A stretch of 64,000 nt of DNA from Dehalococcoidia bacterium (GTDB taxonomy: Bacteria; Chloroflexota; Dehalococcoidia; Lucifugimonadales; Lucifugimonadaceae), in contig JANQQP010000009.1 in assembly GCA_028285005.1 (NCBI GenBank), positions 29,585 to 93,584 on the forward strand. The letters are read 5' to 3'. Each line of letters begins with the position of its first letter. Within the stretch, counting starts at the first letter, position 1. A program made the position numbers and the translations under genes. Of this stretch, positions 16,535 through 24,563 are shown in pieces. Below the pieces are notes generated by a model. That model saw only the letters and a program-made list of their open reading frames with translations. It made no database searches and had not been told where the DNA came from.

Positions 16535-16885
16535 CTAGACAGCTCTCTCAGTCGGCGGCGCTGCTCTAATCTCTTCCGGCGGCGACAGCAGCCGGTAGCC
16601 ACGCTTTCGCACCGATGCGATGCCGGGATGCCCGGCGAGCCGCAACTTCGCCCTGAGCCTCGACACAAAGGTGTCGACAACCCTTGCTCCGGTCGACGAA
16701 TCGCTCCAGACTTTCCTGAGCAGCTCTGACCTTGGCACAACCCGGTCCGCCGCTGAATCGAGCGCATCGAGCAGGTCGAATTCGGTAGCGGTCAGTTGAA
16801 TACGGGTGCCGTGGAACCGGACTTCGAAGAGGTTCTTGTCAATGGCAAGCGCCTCGGGTCGGTCTGGTTCGTTGAATTCAGTCAT
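16535..16885 (-). CDS. Stand-alone OmpR/PhoB-type winged-helix regulator
   Basis: A 116-residue protein made almost entirely of one Trans_reg_C DNA-binding domain: FEVRFHGTRIQLTATEFDLLDAL, SRSELLRKVW-like helix 2, VVDTFVSRLRAKL recognition helix and IASVRKRGYRLL wing. It has no receiver domain, so it is not a conventional response regulator. ATG 16885 has AGGA six bases upstream; an earlier start at 16993 is rejected. Its place between amtB and glnK suggests control of ammonium genes, analogous to the OmpR-family GlnR of actinobacteria, though this is inference. Confidence 0.85.
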   Translation of the reverse strand: MTEFNEPDRPEALAIDKNLFEVRFHGTRIQLTATEFDLLDALDSAADRVVPRSELLRKVWSDSSTGARVVDTFVSRLRAKLRLAGHPGIASVRKRGYRLLSPPEEIRAAPPTERAV

Positions 16886-16968
16886 CGCTAGTCCTGGTTT
16901 CTCTGGAGCGTGCTGAGAGATTTCACCGTGCTCTGTCGTCCCGGCCGGACATGTGCCGTTTAGCCGGC

Positions 16969-17002
16969 CCGGACGAGGTGGAGGGCTAACCACCTCGTCC
17001 GG
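16969..17002 (-). other. 13-bp hairpin between amtB and the regulator
   Basis: CCGGACGAGGTGG and CCACCTCGTCCGG form a perfect 13-bp inverted repeat with an 8-nt loop, beginning 32 bases after the amtB stop. It has no U-tract, so it may stabilise the amtB mRNA or cause partial termination that lowers regulator and glnK expression. Confidence 0.6.
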
Positions 17003-17033
17003 ACTCGGCAGGCAGGGACACAGGGCTAATTCA

Positions 17034-18401
17034 CTACTGTTGTTGACCTTCCTTCGAAGCGAACTCTTCGCCTGCTATTGCGCCATCTGCGCCACCTGAA
17101 GGGGCGGGCATCGGAGGCGACGAAGGCTGGTCCATTGTTGACGTCGACGCCGCTTCGCTTGGTGCGAAGTCCGGATATCCGGCTGCGGCGTGCTCACTGA
17201 TGTCGAGACCGCGTATCTGGTCCTCGTCACTCGCTCTCATACCCACCGTCATGTCGATCGCCTTGAAGACGAGGAACGAGGTCGGGAAGACGAATGCGAA
17301 TGCTGCGATGACGCCGACGAACTGAGTTCCAAGCTGGCCTGCGCCGCCACCGAAGAACAGTCCGTCAACACCGCCGTAAGCCGACTCAGCGAACAGTCCG
17401 ACTGCCAGCGTTCCCCACGCTCCGGCGAAACCGTGCGCGGCGATCGCCCCGACAGGGTCGTCGATCTTGAGCACACGCTCCAGGAGCATGATTCCGCCGA
17501 CCACGATTGCGCCGCCGATGAAACCCATGATGATCGCCGAGAACGGGCTGACGTTTGCGGTGCCCGCCGTAATTGCGACCAGTCCGCCGATCACACCGTT
17601 AAGCGAAAGCGAAGCGTCGTAGTTCCTCCACAGGATGTAACCGGTCAGCATTGCTCCGACTGCACCCGCTGCTGCTGCGAGGTTCGTCGTCACGGCGATG
17701 ATCGCTATCGAGACGTCGTTTCCGGAAACCGTGCTTCCGGCGTTAAAACCGAACCAGCCAAACCAGAGGATGAATACACCGAGAGCAACCAGCGTCACGC
17801 TGTGGCCGGGAATGGCCCGCGGCTTGCCGTTGACGTATTTGCCGAGCCTCGGTCCAACAACGATCGCTCCGGCCAAAGCCGCCCATGCGCCAACACTGTG
17901 CACAACCGTCGAGCCTGCGAAGTCGATGAATCCGTCACCAACGTCGTTCAGCCAGCCACCGCCCCAGACCCATGAGCCGAAGATCGGGTATATGAACCCG
18001 GTGACGGCGATGGTGTAGAGCAGGTAAGCGCCGAACTTGGTGCGCTCAGATACAGCTCCCGAGATGATGGTCGCGGCTGTTGCAGCGAACACCGTCTGGA
18101 AGATGAAGAATGAGAAATCAAAGAAACCCTGGTCTGTGTCAGGGCTGATCTCACTCAAGAAAAAATTGTCGGTGCCAATCCATCCTGACTCGTTCGCACC
18201 GAACATGAATCCGAAACCTATCGCCCAGAACACCAGCGATCCGACGGACATGTCCATCAGGTTCTTCATGACGATGTTCGCTGCGTTCTTGGCCCGTGTC
18301 GCACCGGCCTCCAACATCGCGAACCCGGCCTGCATGAAGAAGACCAGGACAGTGGCCATCAAGACCCAGACTATGTCCAGGCTTATCGGGTTAAATTCCA
18401 T
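17034..18401 (-). CDS. amtB: Ammonium transporter
   Basis: Amt/MEP/Rh channel for ammonium uptake. The membrane helices carry the signature AGFAMLEAGATRAKNAANIVMKN near the N-terminus, VHSVGAWAALAGA (pore region), GWFGFNAGST and the twin-His segments GAIAAHGFAGAWG. The 455 residues end in a long cytoplasmic tail with GLDISEHAAAGYPDF, followed by a Ser/Pro-rich stretch. No cleavable signal peptide is obvious. SD AAGGAGAAT precedes the ATG. Transcribed with the downstream winged-helix regulator and glnK. Confidence 0.97.
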   Translation of the reverse strand: MEFNPISLDIVWVLMATVLVFFMQAGFAMLEAGATRAKNAANIVMKNLMDMSVGSLVFWAIGFGFMFGANESGWIGTDNFFLSEISPDTDQGFFDFSFFIFQTVFAATAATIISGAVSERTKFGAYLLYTIAVTGFIYPIFGSWVWGGGWLNDVGDGFIDFAGSTVVHSVGAWAALAGAIVVGPRLGKYVNGKPRAIPGHSVTLVALGVFILWFGWFGFNAGSTVSGNDVSIAIIAVTTNLAAAAGAVGAMLTGYILWRNYDASLSLNGVIGGLVAITAGTANVSPFSAIIMGFIGGAIVVGGIMLLERVLKIDDPVGAIAAHGFAGAWGTLAVGLFAESAYGGVDGLFFGGGAGQLGTQFVGVIAAFAFVFPTSFLVFKAIDMTVGMRASDEDQIRGLDISEHAAAGYPDFAPSEAASTSTMDQPSSPPMPAPSGGADGAIAGEEFASKEGQQQ

Positions 18402-18494
18402 GCCTGCTGATTCTCCTTAGTTGCTTCACCAGCCCCGATCACCTGTACCGGCTCGAATCATGGAGTCCGGACGGGGCGTACCAGGAGAGAAGCT

Positions 18495-18565
18495 ATGCAA
18501 GGCGTGTTTCGTCAGGGTTGCATAGCTATTACAGGCACATATCCGAAGTGTTTCAGTTATGTGTC
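18495..18565 (-). promoter_or_regulatory. 11-bp-phased direct-repeat array upstream of amtB
   Basis: On the minus strand, pentamers recur at an exact 11-bp step: GACAC, GAAAC, GATAT, GTAAT, GCAAC, GAAAC and TGCAT, each separated by six bases (ends at 18565, 18554, 18543, 18532, 18521, 18510 and 18499). The array lies about 100-165 bases upstream of the amtB ATG. An overlapping perfect 10-bp inverted repeat, AGCTATGCAA/TTGCATAGCT, spans 18491-18527. Eleven-base spacing is typical of OmpR/PhoB-family tandem sites, and GTnAC-n6-GAAAC is the known actinobacterial GlnR box; the neighbouring winged-helix protein is the obvious candidate ligand. Binding is inferred. Confidence 0.6.
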
Positions 18566-18614
18566 GACAGGCCAGTCTGATTGACTGAGGCGGTGGCCGG
18601 AATTTGCCGGCTTT

Positions 18615-21600
18615 TTACTCAATCCACGGCTGTGGTGCAGTGAGACCAATGTTCGAGATGGTGAGCGAGGCGTCTGTGCCGTTCGTCACGCCATCGCCGT
18701 TCAGGTCGGTGATTTCGCTAGAACCTGCCGTTCGATCGCCAGGACTGTGGACAAACCCGAACGCACCTGCGACAAACGCCGCGTCGGTGCTGTCGATCAG
18801 CCCGTCACTGTTTGCGTCCCCGGCAGGCAGTTCGTTTGGTCCCACAGGCGTCGGAGTCCCCGGTTCATCACCCAGCAAAACGTCGATGGACGCATCAAGG
18901 AATCCGGGCATGCTGGCGGAGAGCGTATAGCTTCCAGGAGCCATGCCGCCGATCAAGAACGAAGGATCGGCGCCCGGAGTCAGCGAAGCTTCTGCGGTGG
19001 TTAAGCCGTTAGACAGGACGACACGAATCGTGTCCAGACCAAAGTCCGTACCCGAACCGACTCCTTGCAGCGTGACCGAAGAGATGACCGACTCGATGCC
19101 CGTGACGGCGATCGTCACGACTGCCGGAGCGCTGCTGAAAGTTCCATCATCTGCCACATAGGTGAATGTGTCGTCGCCTACGAATCCGTCAACAGGGGAG
19201 TAGGTGAAAGAACCATCTGACTCCAACGTCACTGTACCGTTTGCCGGAGCTGCTACCAGCTTCGCGGTTAGGCCTGAGACGTCCTGGTCCAGGTCATTCG
19301 CCAAAACGCCCGGAGCATCGACGCTCAGCAACTCGCCCGTATCCACCGTGTACGCATCATCGACGGCCACTGGCGGCTCGGTTAACAGCAAGTCCGCCGC
19401 AGCCACGGCGTCGACCAGGCCAAAGCCGCTTTGCAGGTCGGGGCCAGGGTCGCCAACCTCAACCGCAGACTGCGTCAACACAGTCCTGACCACTTCGTTG
19501 CCAAGCTGCCCGTTCGAATGCAGGTCATGTCTCAGTTCAAGCAGCAGCGCGACTACACCGGCCGCGTGCGCGGCAGCTGCTGAGGAGCCATCGAACGCGC
19601 CCAATGTGGTGTCGACACCTGATGGCGCCACCAGGTCAGGCTTTTGCCTCACCAGCGGAACAGACAACGCATTGCCAGAGCCATCGAACAGTATTTCCGC
19701 GCCACCGCTCGGAGCATCACGTTCCACTCTTGGCACTCCGCCAAACGCCGAAGTGTTGGCGAAATTGACCGGCCCCACGGTGATTGCACCGGCGGCGTTG
19801 CGATGTCCGATGATCGTGCTTGAATCCGTCGAAAACTCGTTGATTGAGGCTCCGTTCATCGCCACCAGCTTCACTTCGCCTGGCACGGTTCCTGCTCGGT
19901 GAGAAATCGCCACTTGCACCGTGCCAGCCTCGCGGATTAACACCGCCTCTTTCGGCTGTTGATCGACGATGTTGGCCGTGTTGCCGACCTCGATCAGATC
20001 GCCTGACTCATCGAACACGTAGAGATCCATGTCAGAGGTCGTGCCCGGACCGCCGCCAAGCTCGGATGGGTCATTCCAGTACAGAGCCATAGAGGTAGCC
20101 GAATCCGTGAGGTTGATCTCGATGAGCTGATCAACCCCCGGACCAGGATCGAAGTCGTGCCAATCCCCTGGGCTGGTACATGAGCTTGCAGAGCCGCACT
20201 CCACACCAACGGAGCCTCCCGGCACGAACTCCGCCTGATACGACTCCATCCCTGGAGCGCCAGCCGATGCAACGTAGATCACGCCCGAGGCCGTCACATC
20301 ATCTATCGCCTGCGCAACTATGTCGTCCTGGTAGATCAGCTCGTCGGCGAAGATCACGTCCTCGAGGATGATGTCGGCGCCCGAAGCGGCAAGCGACTCG
20401 ATTGTGAAGGTCAGTTCGTCTTTGCCAGTCATCGCCGAGTGGAAAACGATGTCCGCGCCCGGTGCAACATCGTGGACAATCTGCGCCATTGCCCGTCCGC
20501 GGTCCTGCGCAAAACTGCAAAGAATCGAACTCGCGTCACTCTCGATGGCGATCGCTGCGGGAAGTTCTCCTGCGGCCAGATCGGCTGCCAGTGCAGAACT
20601 GTCACAGCCGATGCTGTCAGAGATGATGCCAATTGTGATTCCTGATCCATCGACACCGTGTCCGTTCCTGAGTAGGTCGCTGCGCTGAGCGACGTCACCC
20701 TGCGTATCGACGCTGCCAGATGCGTTGGCTACGTAATCTCCACTGGTCGAAATCAACATCAGCAGCGAGGCCGCTGTGAATCCCGCAGCCAGCGATGAAA
20801 TGCCAGGCCTCGGACCTGCACGCATGTGACGCGCCGCATAACCACCAAGGCCAGCGACAACAACGAGCCCGACAGCACTGAGCGCGATCACGACTACGAC
20901 AGTGGAGCCATCGTCTCTCGCCGGGTCGACGAAGCCGACGTCGTCAGGCGTGTCCGTCACGACAGCATCATCAGCGGCGAGTGTCGGTGTGCCTACCGGC
21001 ATTCGAGTTGGTGGGGCCATCGGCCCTGCGGTTGACGATTCGGTCTGTGCCGCGGGCATGACACGCTCTGATTGTGATTCCGGCTCGCTGGCTTCCACGG
21101 GCCGCGGCGCATCAGGGTTCGGATCTCCGGAGGCGGCAACCGTCGCGCTCTCAACTTCCAGCACAAGGAACGTCGAGAGACCACCTGCCTCACCATCGAA
21201 AAGGGCAGAACACCTGACAGACCCGGAATCGTCACGTTCACAGCGGGCTCGCCGCACGTAAACAGCGCCGTCGTCACCCTGCTTGACCGCCATTAGCGAT
21301 CGGCTGCTCAGTCTGCCCTCGTTGGCCGTAAACCAGAAAACAGTGTCACCGGTCAGGGACAGCGCGGCCGTATGTTCGATCGCCCATGCTTCACCAACGA
21401 TCTCCGTGCCAGGACTGTCCGGAGGTATCGCCCAGCCTTCATCCAGCAGCGCTTCAACGAGTTCCTGACTGCCGATCAACTGCAGCACGCCGGCCTCGTC
21501 CAGCTGAGAGACCGTCAGATCGGGGATTTCGTCGAGCCAGCTGACGGGAGTCTCGATTACGAAAGAGCCGTTAGGCTGCTCGCCCGTTGACTGCGGAGCG

Positions 21601-23297
21601 CTAATGCGCAGGATCATGTTGTGAAGCTCAGCGTTGATGCCTTCCGCATCGGCTGAGAGATTGACGCTGCCGTGTATCTCAACACCGTCGTCCAGGCTGA
21701 ACACGGCAGTTGAGGGCCGTCCGCCTGCTGACTCCACAGTCAGGTTGTCGAGGCTAAATCCGTCGAATTCGTTCTCCGCAGGCTGTTGCGCCTCTTCACT
21801 ATCGATCTCAACCGGCAGGACCAGCTTCAATGCCTCGCCTTCTGGAACCGGGCGAGCGACGGAACCGATCAACACGACGGTAGCTCCGGTGGCTTTCTTG
21901 ATCTGATCTGAAGCCTCGACCAACGCCGGATTGGTCTCCTGACGCTCTGCCACTGCAGGTTCTGCTGGCGTCTCAGGCTCAACAGGGCTCTCGAGAGTTG
22001 GCGGTACGATCACCGTGACCTCAGCCGGCTCACTGGTCCCGCCCCGGCTCCTCGCCGTGACTGAAAAGATGTACTCGCCGGGAGCGAGGCCGCTAAACAG
22101 CGCTGAGAGTCCGTCAACCTCTTGCATGCTCTGGTTCGCAGGACCGGAGGCAGTGACCACGTTGTAGTAATCGATCTCGGCGCCGTTCGAGTCTGCCGGC
22201 TCCAACCACTCCAGCGTTACGGCTCCCCCGTCCGCGACGACCGTTGCAGACAGGTCCAGCGGCACGGTCGGCGGACCCGCAGGCACGACGGGCTCGGACA
22301 GATCTGTAAACGGTCCGCCGCCAATCGCGTTCCTCGCCTGGACCCTGAAGCTGTACTCCTTGCCGTTCTCCAGCCCGGAAATCACCACGGGCCTCGGCGG
22401 CACATTGAACAGCCGGTTGATCTGGCCATCCGCTGACCTGACGAGGTATTCGTTGACCGGCGTTCCGCCGTTGCTCAACGGTGGACTCCACGAAAGCTCA
22501 ACCTGTCCGTCGCCCGGCACGACTGTTAAGGCGGTCGGGATACCCGGGACCGATACCGATGGTGTAGGAGTCGGAGCAGGCGGCGAGAAAGCCGCTCCAC
22601 CACCTCCGCCACTCGACGGCGGTGGAGAAGTCGTGGTGGCCGTAGGGGTGACAGTTGGTGGAGGAGTAGGCGTCGGTGGCACGAACGGCTCCTGCACCAG
22701 CAGCGCACCCTCGAGCGTCAGAATCGTCCCGACGCCGGCAGAAAAGAGCTGTGTGCCGAACGCGCCTTCTTCAAGTAGCTCCAGTACCGTGTCACCGGCT
22801 CCCACGCGCGTAAGCTCCACTTGCATCACGACCCCGGACGCTTCGGCCATCCCACCTTCAATACCGCACATGAACGCGACCTGCCCAGTTCCGACCACAA
22901 CTGGCCCCGTTGCACCGAACCCGCCATCGAACAGACCTGAGCATGTAGCGCCAGTGACCTCGACAACTCCGGGGTCGTGACCGATCAGCACTTGCAGCAC
23001 GTCGTGTGTTCCGATCAGCAGTCCCGTGGCGGCAAGATCGACGAGCTGCGATTCGCCCTCTTCGAGTTCCAGGGTGTCGATGAACGCGGTCGGACCGCCT
23101 GAAACGTCGCTAAAGCCAAGTGACGGACTTCCAGCCTGAGAGTGAGGACGTGCAGCCGTATCTGCAGTGGCGGAGGACGAGATATCGAAGGCGCCTGGGT
23201 AAAGCGCGGTCAGAGCCGAAATGCTGGCGACAGATGCGGACACAGTACCGATGGAGATCAACCATCGAGCCAGCGTGTGTCGGAACACAATTCGCAT
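18615..23297 (-). CDS. Giant multidomain surface protein: cohesin-like, FN3, subtilase-like, dockerin
   Basis: A 1560-residue exported protein. Visible parts in order: signal/anchor helix (about 8-32); cohesin-like beta domain (about 60-205); Pro/Thr and Gly-rich linker; two fibronectin type III domains (about 249-430); a mixed beta region; membrane helices at about 797-820 and 830-855; an S8-type domain (about 880-1300) with D894, H942 and S1239 in catalytic positions; a cadherin-like repeat starting VAVDDAYTVD (about 1306-1400); a carboxypeptidase-regulatory-like beta domain; and a C-terminal type I dockerin (about 1489-1550; GDANSDGLIDSTD and DLNGDGVTNGTD). In the S8 part, the usual oxyanion Asn is missing (VASAGAPG) and the Pro of the Ser motif is Ala. 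Role unknown: adhesion or proteolysis is suggested. GGTGA precedes the ATG. Confidence 0.85.
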   Translation of the reverse strand: MRIVFRHTLARWLISIGTVSASVASISALTALYPGAFDISSSATADTAARPHSQAGSPSLGFSDVSGGPTAFIDTLELEEGESQLVDLAATGLLIGTHDVLQVLIGHDPGVVEVTGATCSGLFDGGFGATGPVVVGTGQVAFMCGIEGGMAEASGVVMQVELTRVGAGDTVLELLEEGAFGTQLFSAGVGTILTLEGALLVQEPFVPPTPTPPPTVTPTATTTSPPPSSGGGGGAAFSPPAPTPTPSVSVPGIPTALTVVPGDGQVELSWSPPLSNGGTPVNEYLVRSADGQINRLFNVPPRPVVISGLENGKEYSFRVQARNAIGGGPFTDLSEPVVPAGPPTVPLDLSATVVADGGAVTLEWLEPADSNGAEIDYYNVVTASGPANQSMQEVDGLSALFSGLAPGEYIFSVTARSRGGTSEPAEVTVIVPPTLESPVEPETPAEPAVAERQETNPALVEASDQIKKATGATVVLIGSVARPVPEGEALKLVLPVEIDSEEAQQPAENEFDGFSLDNLTVESAGGRPSTAVFSLDDGVEIHGSVNLSADAEGINAELHNMILRISAPQSTGEQPNGSFVIETPVSWLDEIPDLTVSQLDEAGVLQLIGSQELVEALLDEGWAIPPDSPGTEIVGEAWAIEHTAALSLTGDTVFWFTANEGRLSSRSLMAVKQGDDGAVYVRRARCERDDSGSVRCSALFDGEAGGLSTFLVLEVESATVAASGDPNPDAPRPVEASEPESQSERVMPAAQTESSTAGPMAPPTRMPVGTPTLAADDAVVTDTPDDVGFVDPARDDGSTVVVVIALSAVGLVVVAGLGGYAARHMRAGPRPGISSLAAGFTAASLLMLISTSGDYVANASGSVDTQGDVAQRSDLLRNGHGVDGSGITIGIISDSIGCDSSALAADLAAGELPAAIAIESDASSILCSFAQDRGRAMAQIVHDVAPGADIVFHSAMTGKDELTFTIESLAASGADIILEDVIFADELIYQDDIVAQAIDDVTASGVIYVASAGAPGMESYQAEFVPGGSVGVECGSASSCTSPGDWHDFDPGPGVDQLIEINLTDSATSMALYWNDPSELGGGPGTTSDMDLYVFDESGDLIEVGNTANIVDQQPKEAVLIREAGTVQVAISHRAGTVPGEVKLVAMNGASINEFSTDSSTIIGHRNAAGAITVGPVNFANTSAFGGVPRVERDAPSGGAEILFDGSGNALSVPLVRQKPDLVAPSGVDTTLGAFDGSSAAAAHAAGVVALLLELRHDLHSNGQLGNEVVRTVLTQSAVEVGDPGPDLQSGFGLVDAVAAADLLLTEPPVAVDDAYTVDTGELLSVDAPGVLANDLDQDVSGLTAKLVAAPANGTVTLESDGSFTYSPVDGFVGDDTFTYVADDGTFSSAPAVVTIAVTGIESVISSVTLQGVGSGTDFGLDTIRVVLSNGLTTAEASLTPGADPSFLIGGMAPGSYTLSASMPGFLDASIDVLLGDEPGTPTPVGPNELPAGDANSDGLIDSTDAAFVAGAFGFVHSPGDRTAGSSEITDLNGDGVTNGTDASLTISNIGLTAPQPWIE

Positions 23298-23444
23298 CGG
23301 TCACCTGTCGCGTCGTTATGGACACGTGATCGGCCGCGATGCGGCGTTCGCCCGTAAGGGCTGCTCATGCAAGTAGTGGCCGAACACGGAGGCGTACCGC
23401 GCGCCTCCCAGAGCGGGCGGCAGGGTAGCAGCAAATGACAACGA

Positions 23445-23538
23445 GTTACAGAGGTAACAGAAAAGTAACCGTCTGTTTTGCCAGTGAATTAAGACGATCT
23501 CGAAGAGATCAGTACAAAAGTGACAGTAACGTTACTGT
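23445..23538. promoter_or_regulatory. GTTAC/GTAAC operator-like cluster
   Basis: In the 254-base gap upstream of the giant surface gene, GTTAC (23445), GTAAC (23454) and GTAAC (23465) occur together; the first two are an inverted repeat with a 4-base centre and the last two are exactly 11 bp apart. Further on, ACAGTAACGTTACTGT (23523-23538) is a perfect 16-bp palindrome, extendable to 20 bp with one mismatch. They lie 148-241 bases before the gene's start and probably bind a dimeric regulator. No -10/-35 pair was clear. Confidence 0.5.
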
Positions 23539-23551
23539 TAGAGCGCGGTGC

Positions 23552-24409
23552 TTAAGCGGATTCCTTACGTCCGAACCAGCCTTCTTTGCCGCACTTGCCG
23601 CAGCGAGCTCGTGCCTGGGCGGCTCCATGGTTGCCACATGAAGCGCAGGTGAACTTCTCGTACAGGTTGAACAGAGGCGAGTTCTTGGCGCCCTTTTCGA
23701 GCTCCTTTAGCCGGTCAACCAGGGGCTTGATATCTTCTATGCTGAGGCCTCCGCCCGTGTTGCCACCGCCGGCCGATTTGAGCTTTGCTAACTCTGCCTC
23801 GAGCTGACCGATCTTCGCAATCGCGGCCTCGAGGGCATCGACTCGCCCGGAGATCAGACCAACATCTCCCTGAACCGGAGCCACAGCAGCCTCGGCCGCC
23901 TCTCCAGCGATCATCATCACCTGTTCTTCGTTCACGCCTCCGCCTTCTTCTGGAGTCGGAGCAGCCGCCTCTGTTGGAGCTGCCGCTGGTGTCGCCTCGG
24001 CAGCCAGCGCTGCTGCGGGCTCCGCATGCACGACCCCTGGAGGAGGAGTCACTCCCGGCGGAGGCGGTGCGTCTATGGTTACCGGTGCTGGTGCAGCCGG
24101 AGCGGGTGGTGCGGCCTCGGGAGCCGGTGCCGGTGCAGCAGCAGGTGCTGCCGCAGCAGGTGCCGGTTCCGCAGGCGCTGCCTCTGCAACAGGGGCGGGC
24201 GCTGCTTCTTCGGCAGGTGCAGGAGGAGCCGCCTCTTCAGCGGGTGCAGCAACGGCCTCTTCCGAGGGCGGCTCTGCCACCGCAACAGCAGCCTCTGCAC
24301 CCGGCTCTTCGGCAGCCGCGTCCCCAGATTCGTCAGAATCATCGGACACCTGTGAGTTCAGGAGCGCATCGATAGCGTCCTGTGACAGCACTGAGCCGCT
24401 TTCGTCCAT
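23552..24409 (-). CDS. FliM-N-like CheY-docking motif fused to zinc ribbon
   Basis: The N-terminus holds LSQDAIDALLN at residues 8-18, nearly the FliM/FliN CheY-binding peptide (LSQxEIDALLN). Nothing resembling the FliM middle or SpoA C-ring domains follows. Instead there is an acidic stretch, about 130 residues of Ala/Pro/Glu repeats, a short coiled coil (about 185-240) and a zinc ribbon with C255, C258, C270 and C273 before a basic end. It is the last gene of the che cluster, 154 bases after the HD-GYP-like gene. It could be a phospho-CheY target that is not part of a flagellum. No known family is recognised for the whole protein. Confidence 0.8.
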   Translation of the reverse strand: MDESGSVLSQDAIDALLNSQVSDDSDESGDAAAEEPGAEAAVAVAEPPSEEAVAAPAEEAAPPAPAEEAAPAPVAEAAPAEPAPAAAAPAAAPAPAPEAAPPAPAAPAPVTIDAPPPPGVTPPPGVVHAEPAAALAAEATPAAAPTEAAAPTPEEGGGVNEEQVMMIAGEAAEAAVAPVQGDVGLISGRVDALEAAIAKIGQLEAELAKLKSAGGGNTGGGLSIEDIKPLVDRLKELEKGAKNSPLFNLYEKFTCASCGNHGAAQARARCGKCGKEGWFGRKESA

Positions 24410-24563
24410 AGAGGTCCCGCGTTCAAATTCGAGAAGGCAGCAGCCTCCTCAGATGAGTTCAGTGATCCAATTCTGCATTTAAGCCCGGCGAGGCGGCCCG
24501 GTGTCAGCCCCTAAAGGGTTGGATGTGTGCCGCCTGATGAACTTACCGGCCGTTTGGCCTCAG

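Noticed and set aside
17190..17975. A 261-codon open frame on the plus strand opposite amtB
   Set aside because: It is the antisense shadow of a well-supported transporter gene, its translation is low-complexity Asp/Arg/Cys-rich, and no Shine-Dalgarno precedes it.
18596..18616. Plus-strand GCCGG-AATTTG-CCGGC hairpin followed by TTTTT
   Set aside because: Only five base pairs and no plus-strand gene precedes it; probably chance sequence at the end of the minus-strand surface gene.
23785..24375. 196-codon and 135-codon plus-strand frames opposite the FliM-N-like gene
   Set aside because: Leu/Pro/Arg- and Ala/Gly-repeat shadows of the Ala/Pro/Glu-rich coding strand; no ribosome binding site.
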